Source of the DNA: CAIURC01 sp043777315 | GTDB lineage: Bacteria; Verrucomicrobiota; Verrucomicrobiia; Chthoniobacterales; Chthoniobacteraceae | Reading direction: 5' to 3' | Assembly (NCBI GenBank): GCA_043777315.1 | Contig: JAYVPW010000061.1 | Coordinates: forward strand, 9,582-73,581 | Length of the DNA stretch: 64,000 nucleotides | In this document: positions 50,378 to 59,201 of the stretch, one piece after another | How positions within the stretch are numbered: position 1 is the stretch's first letter | Layout of the letters: each line of letters starts with the position of its first letter | Position numbers and translations under genes: made by a program | Notes under the pieces: model-generated | Seen by the model: the letters and a program-made list of their open reading frames with translations, nothing else | What the model was told of the DNA's origin: nothing | Databases searched by the model: none

Positions 50378-51261
50378 CGCCGCACCGGATGGTAATCCGC
50401 GGCGTGATACGAGCTCCGCACGAGCGGCCCGGAGGCGACGTGATCGAAGCCCTTTTTGTAGCCGATCTCGCCGTAAATTTTGAACGTGTCCGGGTGAATG
50501 TAGGCGACGACCGGCAGGTGCTGCGGGCTCGGGCGGAGGTATTGGCCGATCGTGAAAACCTGCACGCCGACCTCGCGGAGATCGTCCATCGCCTGAAAAA
50601 TTTCCGGCTCGGTCTCGCCGAGCCCGAGCATGATTCCGCTCTTCGTCACGAGCTCCGGCGCGAGCTCTTTCATGCGGCGCAGGACATTGAGTGAGACGTG
50701 ATATTTCGCCCGCGAACGGACCAGCGGCGTGAGGCGCTCGACGGTTTCGATGTTGTGATTGAAGACGTCCGGCGCAGCTTCCGCGACCATTTGGAGGCAC
50801 TCTTCCTTCGCGTGAAAATCGGGCGTCAAGACCTCGATCACGACCTCCGGATCGGCGGCGCGAATCGCCTCGATCGTCCGCACGAAATGCCGTGCGCCGC
50901 CGTCCCGCAGATCGTCGCGGGCGACTGCGGTGATGACGACGTGCTTCAATTTCATCCGCGTGACCGCCTGCGCCACGCGCTCCGGCTCGTCTTCCTCGAG
51001 CGCGAAAGGCTTGGCCGTCGTGACCGCGCAGAAGCCGCAAGCGCGGGTGCAGCGTTCGCCGGCGATCATGAAAGTCGCAGTGCCCTGGCTCCAGCATTCC
51101 CAACGATTCGGGCACTGCGCTTCCTCGCAGACGGTGTGGAGTTTCAGGTCGGAAATGAGCGCCTTCGTCGAAAAGAAAACGGGGTTCGACGGCAGCCGGA
51201 CCTTGATCCAATCAGGCTTGCGGGTCTGATGGAGTGCCGGGTCGATTTTCGCGCAGGACAT
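50374..51261 (-). CDS. lipA: Lipoyl synthase
   Basis: A 295-residue radical-SAM enzyme that inserts sulfur into octanoyl-protein to form lipoate. The auxiliary cluster cysteines are in CEEAQCPNRWECW (residues about 44-56), and the radical-SAM CxxxCxxC is CTRACGFC (about 71-78). Later blocks DGGARHFVRTIEAIR and SGIMLGLGETEPEIFQAM are typical. No lipB is adjacent in this window. The stop overlaps the GT2 gene start. Its length fits the family. Confidence 0.96.
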   Translation of the reverse strand: MSCAKIDPALHQTRKPDWIKVRLPSNPVFFSTKALISDLKLHTVCEEAQCPNRWECWSQGTATFMIAGERCTRACGFCAVTTAKPFALEEDEPERVAQAVTRMKLKHVVITAVARDDLRDGGARHFVRTIEAIRAADPEVVIEVLTPDFHAKEECLQMVAEAAPDVFNHNIETVERLTPLVRSRAKYHVSLNVLRRMKELAPELVTKSGIMLGLGETEPEIFQAMDDLREVGVQVFTIGQYLRPSPQHLPVVAYIHPDTFKIYGEIGYKKGFDHVASGPLVRSSYHAADYHPVRR

Positions 51262-51295
51262 GAGGCGGCGGACGATAGGAGATCGCGGGGCGAAA

Positions 51296-51682
51296 TCAAC
51301 GGTCCTGCCGCGCGGCGGAGGCTTCGGCGAGGATGGGCGCGAGTTCTTCGGGCATGAAGGGCTTGATCAAATGGTGGCGGAATCCGGCGGCGCGGCTTTT
51401 GTCGCGATCGGAGTTCATGCCGAAGCCGCTCATCGCGACGGCGAAAATGGGGCGCTGCGCGGAGACGCGCTCGAGGAGCTGCCAGCCGTCGCCATCGGGG
51501 AGGCCGATGTCGCTGATGAGGAGATCGATTTCGAGCTGAGGAATCTGCGCGACGGCGCTCTCGACATCGCGCGCGATTTCGACGCGATGGCCGAGGAGTT
51601 CCAGGTACATCCGCATGTATTTGAGGGTGTCCTCGTGATTTTCGACGAGGAAGATTCGGAGCGGATGGGAGGCGGGAATCAT
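51296..51682 (-). CDS. Single-domain response regulator (CheY-like)
   Basis: A 128-residue receiver. LRIFLVENHEDTLKYMRMYLE holds the first acidic pair (here E/N-H-E-D), IDLLISDIGLPDGDGWQLLERV has the phosphoacceptor Asp in ISDIGLP, and AMSGFG and the HHLIKPF lysine are also present. It has no output domain, so it acts by binding a partner or in a phosphorelay. The ATG overlaps the stop of the PAS histidine kinase (ATGA), its evident cognate. Confidence 0.92.
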   Translation of the reverse strand: MIPASHPLRIFLVENHEDTLKYMRMYLELLGHRVEIARDVESAVAQIPQLEIDLLISDIGLPDGDGWQLLERVSAQRPIFAVAMSGFGMNSDRDKSRAAGFRHHLIKPFMPEELAPILAEASAARQDR

Positions 51683-54174
51683 GGCAGCGTGGGGAGTTCG
51701 ACCGAAAAAATTGCGCCGCGATTTTCGCCCGCGCTCCTCGCGGCGATGCGGCCTGAATGGGCGTCGATGGTCGCCCGGGCGATGGCGAGGCCAAGGCCGA
51801 GGCCGCCGAATTCGCGGACGACTTGGGCGCTGCCCTGCTCGAAAGGACTGAAGATGCGGGGAAGCGCTTCCGGCGCGATGCCGATGCCGCTGTCGGTGAT
51901 TTCGACGCGGATGAGCCCGCCGATATTTTCCGAACGAATCGAGATGCAGCCGGAGGCCGGAGTGAACTTCGCCGCGTTCTTGATGATGTTCCAAAAGACC
52001 TGTTGCAGACGCGCGAAGTCGCCGCGGACGACATAATTTTTCGCGCGGAGATCGGCCACGACATGATGGGATTTTCCCGCGATCTCGCCGGCGCAGATCT
52101 CGAGCGCGCGCGTGATGACCTCGTGAAGATCGATCGTCGAAAAAGAGAATTCCATTTTGCCGCGAGCGATCCGGGTGACGTCGAGGAGGTCTTCAATGAG
52201 ACTCGCCTCGAGTTCGATATTGCGCCGGATCATTTGCAGCACCTCGCGGATCGGATCGGCGAGCGCGGGCTGCATTTGCAGTGCGGAGATGGCCATGAGG
52301 ACCGGTGTGAGCGGCGTGCGCAGTTCGTGGCTGAGGACGGCGAGGAATTGGTCCTTGACGCGGTCCGCGGTTTCCGCCGCTTCGCGCGCGGACTCGGCGC
52401 TCGCGAGCGCGGCGCGGAGTTCGCGCTCGTGCTGGCGCAACGCGTCCTCGGCCTTTTTCCGCTCGTCGATGTCGAGCGCGATGCCGATCCAGCGCACGAG
52501 CTTGCCGTCCGTGTCGCAGACGGAAACGGTGCGGCCGAGGTGCCAGCGATAGACGCCGTCGTGCCGACGCAGCGGCAGTTCGATTTCAGCGCTCCGGCCG
52601 TCGATCATGGATTGTTTCCATGCGCGACCCACGGGTTCCTTGAACTCGGGATGAACCGCGGCGAGCCAGCCGAGATGTTTCGATTGCTCGAAAGTGAGTC
52701 CTGAGAATCGGCACCAATTCTGATTGCAAAAATCGAGAGCGCCGCGGGTATCCGCCGTCCAGACAATCTGTGGGGAGACCTCCGTGAGCACGCGGTAAAG
52801 CTCCTCGCTCGCCTTCAATGCCTCCTCCGCCCGGCGGATCTCCGTCGCGTCGTGGGCGAGCCCGAGCACCTGTCGCAGAGTGCCGTCCGCATCCCGCGAA
52901 AAAGCCACGGTCCGCGTGCGCATCCAGCGGTAGCGGCCATCGATATGGCGAATGCGATATTCCTGCTCGACGATGTCTCCGTCGGGACGTGCCGCGAGTT
53001 CCGCGATACGCTGCGCGGAAGCAGGAAAGTCTTCCGGATGAATGAGTGCGGCGAGCGACCAACCGCCGGATTCGGCGATGTCCTCGGCCCGGTAGCCGAG
53101 CATTTCCGAGAGGCCTTTGTTGGCGTAAACGCACCGGCCTTCCACGACATCGTAAACGTAAAGGACATCCGGCGTTGCCGCGGCGATGCGCTCGAAAAGA
53201 CGGCGGCTGCGGGCGAGTTCCCGCTCGGCCAGCTTTTGCTCCGTGATGTCGAGGAACGTGCCGATGACGCCCCGCACGTTGCCGTGGGGATCGCGCAGGG
53301 GCGCGGCCGTGCCGTAGAGAAAACGGACGAGGCCATCGGGGAAGTGAATTTCCAGGGCACGAGAAACGACTTTGCCCGTGCGGCCCGCGGTGGGCATGGG
53401 GAGATCTTCGGGCGCGATGACGCGCCCCTCGCTCCGGACTTCAAACGGAAATGGAACCTGCCCTTCCGCCGGCGTGACGGTGAGCGAATCACCGGGAGTG
53501 GTGCGCGTGAGATCCCGGCCGGCCTGGTTCGCCGTGATGCTGTGACAGGCGGGATCGTGCGCGACGAAAACGCCTGCGGGCGCTGTATCCATCAAGGTTT
53601 CCAGCTCTTCGGCCCGCGCGCGGGCGACGGCTTCGCTGGTGCGGAGCGCCTCCTCGATTTCTTTGCGGGAGGTGACGTCGAAAGCCACTCCCGTGGCCCG
53701 GTAGGGTCTGCCTGCGCCTCCGAAAAGAGTCCTGCCGCTGGAGGCGATCCAGCGTGTCGTGCCGTCCGGCTGCACGCAGCGATATTCCAGCTCGAGCATT
53801 GTCGCATCGAAGACGGAGCCGATGGCTGCGGCATCGACGCGCGCGCGGTCGTTCGGGTGGAGGAGCGCGAGAAATCCGTCGTAATCGATCGCAGCTTGAG
53901 CCGGGATTCCATGAATCTCTTTGCAGCGCTCGGACCAATGGAATGCGCCCGTGGTCACGTCCCAATCCCACGTCCCGAGCTGCGCGGCATCGAGTGCGAG
54001 GCGGAGATCGCTGTCGCGTCGGGAAGTTCGTTCGAGCGCCTCTTTTTGGTTTCGCTCCTGCTGAAGGTGGAGCCGCAGCCGCTCATTCTCCTGCTGCAAA
54101 ACGGCGAACTCCGCCCGAAGCGCCGAGTCGCCCATTGTCTCCGCAATTTTTGAGTGAGAAATCGCCGGGTTCAT
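51679..54174 (-). CDS. Multi-PAS sensor histidine kinase
   Basis: An 831-residue cytoplasmic kinase with no obvious membrane helix. A short coiled coil (residues 1-55) is followed by four PAS-type domains: LGTWDWDVTTGAFHWSERC, ETLMDTAPAGVFVAHDPAC, FERIAAATPDVLYVYDVVEG and LYRVLTEVSPQIVWTADTRG. HisKA at about 605-670 has FLAVLSHELRTPLTPVLMAI with the phospho-His, and the HATPase ends the protein (VFWNIIKNAAKF, GLGLGLAIARATIDAH). PAS repeats sense light, redox or small molecules, but cofactor residues are not clear. The single-domain response regulator follows it. Confidence 0.95.
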   Translation of the reverse strand: MNPAISHSKIAETMGDSALRAEFAVLQQENERLRLHLQQERNQKEALERTSRRDSDLRLALDAAQLGTWDWDVTTGAFHWSERCKEIHGIPAQAAIDYDGFLALLHPNDRARVDAAAIGSVFDATMLELEYRCVQPDGTTRWIASSGRTLFGGAGRPYRATGVAFDVTSRKEIEEALRTSEAVARARAEELETLMDTAPAGVFVAHDPACHSITANQAGRDLTRTTPGDSLTVTPAEGQVPFPFEVRSEGRVIAPEDLPMPTAGRTGKVVSRALEIHFPDGLVRFLYGTAAPLRDPHGNVRGVIGTFLDITEQKLAERELARSRRLFERIAAATPDVLYVYDVVEGRCVYANKGLSEMLGYRAEDIAESGGWSLAALIHPEDFPASAQRIAELAARPDGDIVEQEYRIRHIDGRYRWMRTRTVAFSRDADGTLRQVLGLAHDATEIRRAEEALKASEELYRVLTEVSPQIVWTADTRGALDFCNQNWCRFSGLTFEQSKHLGWLAAVHPEFKEPVGRAWKQSMIDGRSAEIELPLRRHDGVYRWHLGRTVSVCDTDGKLVRWIGIALDIDERKKAEDALRQHERELRAALASAESAREAAETADRVKDQFLAVLSHELRTPLTPVLMAISALQMQPALADPIREVLQMIRRNIELEASLIEDLLDVTRIARGKMEFSFSTIDLHEVITRALEICAGEIAGKSHHVVADLRAKNYVVRGDFARLQQVFWNIIKNAAKFTPASGCISIRSENIGGLIRVEITDSGIGIAPEALPRIFSPFEQGSAQVVREFGGLGLGLAIARATIDAHSGRIAARSAGENRGAIFSVELPTLP

Positions 54175-54303
54175 CGTTCCGCTCCAAGCCGTGGCGGATC
54201 ATTCCGTGCTTTGAAAGCGGCGTCAACCGGAACGACGCACCTCGACCGGACGCAAACACGCCGCCGTCCCGACGCTTCAGAATCGACTTCGAATCCAGAC
54301 GTA

Positions 54304-54335
54304 AAAAGGGGCGAGACCCGAGTCTCGCCCCTTTT
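54304..54335 (-). terminator. Perfect rho-independent terminator for the secreted-protein gene
   Basis: A perfect 14-bp stem, AAAAGGGGCGAGAC (54304-54317) with GTCTCGCCCCTTTT (54322-54335), and a CCGA loop. On the minus strand a TTTTT run closes it, as needed to end the minus gene that stops at 54365. It separates that gene from the histidine kinase (starts at 54174). Confidence 0.93.
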
Positions 54336-54364
54336 GCAAATTCGACCGGGTGAAGGGCAGTTAC

Positions 54365-55696
54365 TTACGGACTGACTGGCGTCGGCTCACCCGTCAGCAC
54401 CGGGGGAAATCCCAGCGACCCGGGAAGGTAGGGCGAGGGGATTAGTTCCTTGATGGCCTCGAGCGGCTCTTTGAAGTCCTTGCCGTCTTTTGACCCGTCA
54501 TGCTTCGCGCGTCGGGTGTCCCGCTCCGGCCGGTTTTCCGCGATCACTTCCAGAGAGGGCGCCACTTCGTAGCTGGCGAGTGAGAGGTCGCTGAAGGTGT
54601 TCAACTCGTGGAGCGCGAGGGGATCGGTTCCGTTGTCAGGCGTCCAACGAAGAAGCACTTGGGAGCCTTGCACCGCCGGAAAATCGGCTGCGGCGCGCGG
54701 CGTTGCTCCATTGAGGACGAGGCGGGCGGAAGGCGTCAGCCCATTTAAAGAAACCGCGCTCTCGGTCGAGGAATTCGCGGCTGCGGATGCGGGATTGCTG
54801 ACCTTGATCAGTGCCGACTCGGTGGAACCAGTGGACGTGGTTTCCGCAGACCGGGAGACGACGAAAACATCCAGCGTGCCGGCTGCCTTCGTGTCGGCAA
54901 GCACCGCGACGCGCGTGATGGGACGACTCGTTTTACTCTCCAAAACCAAGCCGGATTCCGTGGTGGACGGGGCAAGGGTGACGCTGCTTTCGGGGTTGTC
55001 GTCGATGGCTTTCTGCCAGGTGCTGGATCCATCGCCGGAGTTAGCGTAGGCCACCCGGCTATTGCTGTAGAGTCCGGCGACATTGAAGCTCGTCTGGTTG
55101 TTGACGGTCGCACCGAAGACCACGTTTGTGTCGATCGGTTGATCGCGTTTGCGCACGCTGTAATTGATCGCTGGCTGATCTCCATACAGGTACAGGCTGT
55201 GGAGAGTGCCGGGATCTGCGATGTCGGTTTCGATCAGCAAATATTTGGCGAACCGGCTGAAGGGCTTCGTCAATTTTTTTCCGTTCAAAGAATCGAAGGG
55301 GACGTCTTTGGCGATCACGCTCCACGACTTTGCGCCCGGTGCCGCTGGAGCGTCGCCCGCGTAAAGCGTGACGAGGCCATTGGCTGCTCCGCCCGAGACA
55401 CAGAAGTTTGTCAGAAGCTGCGGTTCCGAGAGGACGAGAAGGTAATCCTGCTTGCCCGGAAGCATTGGGTAGCCAGTCTTGACGTCATCGTCGAGCCAGG
55501 CGGCGGCGGCTTCGGTGGCGACGTAAGATTGATTCGTCGGCTCGAAGTGCCGCAGGTTTGTCCCGACATGCTGCCGGGCGAGATTTTTCGGATAGACCTG
55601 CAACTGCCGCGCGGCAGTGTCCGATTCGTTCGGGGTGCCGAAAGCGACTCCCGAGCAGGTGAAGGCAACAAGAGAGACCAGCGTTTTCGTCTTCAT
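54365..55696 (-). CDS. Secreted hypothetical protein, possibly with carbohydrate-binding modules
   Basis: A 443-residue protein with a signal peptide (MKTKTLVSLVAFTCSGVAFG). Two beta-rich blocks are visible, one around YLLVLSEPQLLTNFCVSGGAANGLVTLYAG and one around SSTWQKAIDDNPESSVTLAP, whose pattern suggests a discoidin-type (F5/8C) binding fold. A Ser/Thr-rich middle and a C-terminal Lys/Glu/Pro tail follow. No enzyme motif is seen and I cannot name a family. A strong terminator follows. It is divergent from the kinase-FGE gene, with a 288-bp gap that likely holds both promoters. Confidence 0.7.
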   Translation of the reverse strand: MKTKTLVSLVAFTCSGVAFGTPNESDTAARQLQVYPKNLARQHVGTNLRHFEPTNQSYVATEAAAAWLDDDVKTGYPMLPGKQDYLLVLSEPQLLTNFCVSGGAANGLVTLYAGDAPAAPGAKSWSVIAKDVPFDSLNGKKLTKPFSRFAKYLLIETDIADPGTLHSLYLYGDQPAINYSVRKRDQPIDTNVVFGATVNNQTSFNVAGLYSNSRVAYANSGDGSSTWQKAIDDNPESSVTLAPSTTESGLVLESKTSRPITRVAVLADTKAAGTLDVFVVSRSAETTSTGSTESALIKVSNPASAAANSSTESAVSLNGLTPSARLVLNGATPRAAADFPAVQGSQVLLRWTPDNGTDPLALHELNTFSDLSLASYEVAPSLEVIAENRPERDTRRAKHDGSKDGKDFKEPLEAIKELIPSPYLPGSLGFPPVLTGEPTPVSP

Positions 55697-55984
55697 TTTT
55701 ATTTTGCTAACGGTTCTGACTGAAGTTGGAAACCAAAATTTTCAGCCGCAAATAATTGCATTCAATCTGGAAATTGCAGTGACTATGGGTGTTTCCGCAG
55801 GCAAGGCAAACCCCTTTTTTTCACACCGAACTCATCGACATCGCGTGGAAACGGATGGTTTTTGTTTGGCAAGCCGCAGTCGCACCGGTATCGAAGGTGT
55901 CTGACCCTTCCCGACAGGCATTGCGCCGTTGCTGCATGCCGGCGGACATCTGGATACTTGGAATAAAGGCCCCAAAAACATACC

Positions 55985-58900
55985 GTGAACACCAAAGAAA
56001 CTAATCCCGCCGAACACTCGAAGACCTCGCTCCCGAACTTTGCGGAAGGGCAGAAACTGGCTGGCTGCTATGTGCTGCGCCGCCGCGTCGATGCTGGAGG
56101 CGGGGTCGTCATTTGGCTCGCTCATGACCAGATTCTCGGCAAAGACGTCTCCCTGCATTTCGTCCCGCCCGAAGTCCGTTCCGCACCGGCCACCATGGAT
56201 GCGGTGCGGCAGGAGGTGAAACGCAATCGCCAGCTCATCCATCCGAATATTTTGCGGGTGTATGACTTTGTCGAAGAGGCGGATTGGTCCGCCATTTCCA
56301 TGGATTGGTTTGAAGGAGATTCACTCGCGGCGGTTCTGGCCCGGAAACCTGCGGGATTCTTCGAGCCAGTCGATATCAAACCCTGGATCGCTCAGCTCTG
56401 CGCAACCCTCGAAGATGCGCACAAAGTTCAATTGATTCATCGGGACATTTCGCCGACCAACCTCTTTTTGGAAAAGAGCGGGAAACTGCTCGTCGCCAAT
56501 TTTGGAATCAGCCGCTGCGTGCAGGACGCTGTGGGCCGGCTTCGCGGTGCAGAAGATCCCGATTTAGGCGCGGCCTTCATGAGCCCGCAGCAACTCGATG
56601 GCGAGCGGGCGAGCAACGCTGACGACATTTATTCTTTCGGCGTCCTCCTGCATACCCTGCTCACCGGCGAGGCGCCGTTTTCCGGTCGCGACATCGTGGC
56701 GAAGATCCGTCGCACCGTGCCGTCGGCAATGGCCGAACGCCGCACGCAACTCAAAAAATCCGGCGGTCTCATCCCGTCGGCTTGGGAGAAGACGGTGGCG
56801 GCCTGTCTTGAGAAAAATCCCGAGCAGCGGCCGAAAAGCACGGCGGAAATCGCGTCCCGCCTGATGATCGAAAAATCAGCCACCGCCCTCGAGTCCGGTC
56901 CGGTGCTGATGCCAGTCGCCGAGCCGGCTCCGGTGGCTGCTTCCGGATCCCCGGCCCCGGAAAAATCCGCGATGCGACCAATCGACTTGCTTCGGGCAAA
57001 GGCGAAGGCCGCCGAAGGGACCGAGCCGCCGGCCATCCTCGCATTGCCGGCATCGGATATTCCCGCCGAACGTCCATTGAAAAACCCGGAGCGCCCCGGC
57101 GCGGAAAAGTCGGCCTCGCCACCAAAATCCGAACAGGACATCATCCCTGATCACTACCCGAGTTTCGAGCCGCGCCGCTCGGGATTTCCGCTCACCGGGC
57201 TGGCGGCCGCCGTTATTCTCATCGCCATTGGAGTTTACGGCACCTTTTTCTACACCAACGAGAAAGCGGGCACCTCCGGCTCGGATCCTGAAGTGGTCGA
57301 TAGGGACTCCAACGAAATCAAACCGGTGACGAATCCGCTGCCTGATGAACCTCTCGCGGCAGATTTTGTTCCGGTCGCGCCGCCTGAGTTGACCAATGCC
57401 CCGCCGGTGAATGCCGCACCGACGCTTGCCGCGCCCAAACCGCCGATTCGCGTGGTGCAAAACACCACCAACGGCACCGCCAGAGTCATCCCCACGGCCA
57501 GCAACCCGGCGGTGGTCACCGGTGCGGAATCCGGTGCGGCGATGACATCAGCGACGCTGGAGAAAGCGAAGCAGGAAGCGGAGGCCGTTCAGAAGCTGCA
57601 ACAACAAATGATCAAGGAGCAGCAGCAAGCCGAAGCGGCGGCGGCTGACGCCAAGAAACTCCTGGACGATCGAACCAAACTGGCGGCTCCGATTCAAAAG
57701 GCGGCAGTGGACGTCGCGGGCGTGCTCCAAAAACGCGATGAAGAAATGCGAGCTGCACAAGCCGCAGCCGATGAAGCGCAACGGATGGCTGCGGAAAAAA
57801 CGCGGCTCGCGGAAGAAGCGAAAAAAGCGTTGGTGAGTGTGGAAGCCGACGGCAAGGAAAAGCTCGCCGCTCAACAGAAATCCGATGCCGAACTGAAGAC
57901 ATTGCAAAAAGCACTCGACGAGAAACTGAGCCTGGCCGCCGAGGCGCAGAAGGCCGTGGCCGAGGCCGGCACCCGGATGGAGGAGCAGAAAGCGGCCATC
58001 AAACGTGGCGAGCAAGAATTGGCAGACGCGAAAATGGCCGCGCAAAAAGCTGCGGAGGAAACGGCGCGGATGGCGGTGGAAAAAAGGCGTGCAGTCGAAA
58101 CCGAGATCGAGGAAACGAAGCGGCTCTTCGCTGAAAAAATGAAAGCGTTGGAGGATATGTTGAACAAGAATTCGGCTCCTCCTCCTCCGGTACCGAATTC
58201 GGCACCCCCGTCACCGAGTCCGACGCTTGCCAAACCAGAACTTGCGCCTCCGAAGCCGGCGGCGATACTCAAGTCTCCGGTCGGTGTCGTCGCGCCGCCA
58301 GAAGCGACCTTGGCGATGAAAACTGAACCGGTGAAAGCGGTTGTCGTTTCGCCAGTTGAGCCCAAGGCACCGACCGCCCAGGCTGGTCTCGAGAACAGCC
58401 TCGGGATGAAGTTCGTCCCGGTCGGGGACGTGATGTTTTCCATCTATCAAACACGCGTCAAAGACTTCGAGACCTTTGCGAAATCCACGGGTCTAAAATC
58501 GAATCTTTGGAAGGATCCGGGATTCAAGCAGAGTCCCGAGCACCCAGTCGTCAACGTGACGTGGCAGGAAGCCATGATGTTTTGCAAATGGCTGAGTGCG
58601 AAAGAGCACAAGGATGGTCTGCTTTCGGCAAATCAAGCCTATCGCCTGCCGACCGATCTCGAGTGGAGCAAGGCAGTCGGGTTGCCTGAAGAAAGCGGCA
58701 AGTCGCCGGAAGCTCGCGACATGGGAGTACCCGATGTCTATCCGTGGGGAAACGCATGGCCTCCGCCACCCGGCGCTGGCAACTACACGGGCGAAGAAAC
58801 CGGCTCCGACGTGGCGATCAAAGGCTACGACGACGGCTACGCCTGGACCTCTCCGGTCGGCAGTTTCCCGCCCAGCAAAAACGGGCTCTACGATATGGGC

Positions 58901-59110
58901 GGCAATGTCTGGCAGTGGTGCATGGACTCATGGAACAGCGATCAAAAGGCCAAGGTTCTGCGAGGCGCCTCGTGGTACAACGGCGCGCTCAAATTGAGCC
59001 TGCTCTCCTCCTGCCGTGTGCACGCTTCTCCGGATAGCAGTACTGATAACTACGGATTTCGGTGCGTGATCGCCGCGGGAGAGTTGGGCAAGGCCCCGAG
59101 AAAACCGTAG
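55985..59110 (+). CDS. Pseudokinase-coiled coil-FGE/SUMF1 domain protein
   Basis: A 1,041-residue protein. Residues about 28-290 have a kinase fold with IHRDISPTN (HRD kept). However, the ATP lysine of the VAIK motif is His (VSLH, about residue 58), and DFG is NFG (ANFGIS, about 171-176), so it is probably inactive. One membrane helix (about 400-420) follows, then a long Ala/Glu/Lys coiled coil (about 519-730) and a Pro-rich hinge. The C-terminus (about 800-1035) is an FGE/SUMF1-type domain with HPVVNVTWQEAMMFCKWLS, YRLPTDLEWSKA and MGGNVWQWCMDSWN. Start is GTG at 55985. It sits just upstream of the polysaccharide export genes. Confidence 0.9.
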   Translation: MNTKETNPAEHSKTSLPNFAEGQKLAGCYVLRRRVDAGGGVVIWLAHDQILGKDVSLHFVPPEVRSAPATMDAVRQEVKRNRQLIHPNILRVYDFVEEADWSAISMDWFEGDSLAAVLARKPAGFFEPVDIKPWIAQLCATLEDAHKVQLIHRDISPTNLFLEKSGKLLVANFGISRCVQDAVGRLRGAEDPDLGAAFMSPQQLDGERASNADDIYSFGVLLHTLLTGEAPFSGRDIVAKIRRTVPSAMAERRTQLKKSGGLIPSAWEKTVAACLEKNPEQRPKSTAEIASRLMIEKSATALESGPVLMPVAEPAPVAASGSPAPEKSAMRPIDLLRAKAKAAEGTEPPAILALPASDIPAERPLKNPERPGAEKSASPPKSEQDIIPDHYPSFEPRRSGFPLTGLAAAVILIAIGVYGTFFYTNEKAGTSGSDPEVVDRDSNEIKPVTNPLPDEPLAADFVPVAPPELTNAPPVNAAPTLAAPKPPIRVVQNTTNGTARVIPTASNPAVVTGAESGAAMTSATLEKAKQEAEAVQKLQQQMIKEQQQAEAAAADAKKLLDDRTKLAAPIQKAAVDVAGVLQKRDEEMRAAQAAADEAQRMAAEKTRLAEEAKKALVSVEADGKEKLAAQQKSDAELKTLQKALDEKLSLAAEAQKAVAEAGTRMEEQKAAIKRGEQELADAKMAAQKAAEETARMAVEKRRAVETEIEETKRLFAEKMKALEDMLNKNSAPPPPVPNSAPPSPSPTLAKPELAPPKPAAILKSPVGVVAPPEATLAMKTEPVKAVVVSPVEPKAPTAQAGLENSLGMKFVPVGDVMFSIYQTRVKDFETFAKSTGLKSNLWKDPGFKQSPEHPVVNVTWQEAMMFCKWLSAKEHKDGLLSANQAYRLPTDLEWSKAVGLPEESGKSPEARDMGVPDVYPWGNAWPPPPGAGNYTGEETGSDVAIKGYDDGYAWTSPVGSFPPSKNGLYDMGGNVWQWCMDSWNSDQKAKVLRGASWYNGALKLSLLSSCRVHASPDSSTDNYGFRCVIAAGELGKAPRKP

Positions 59111-59201
59111 GCGCGCCTATTTGCATCCCGTGGCGAATTTTCAACTTGCACATTTGACTTCACTTAATTCAAGAAGCCTCGTCGCTGGAACATCCACATT
59201 T

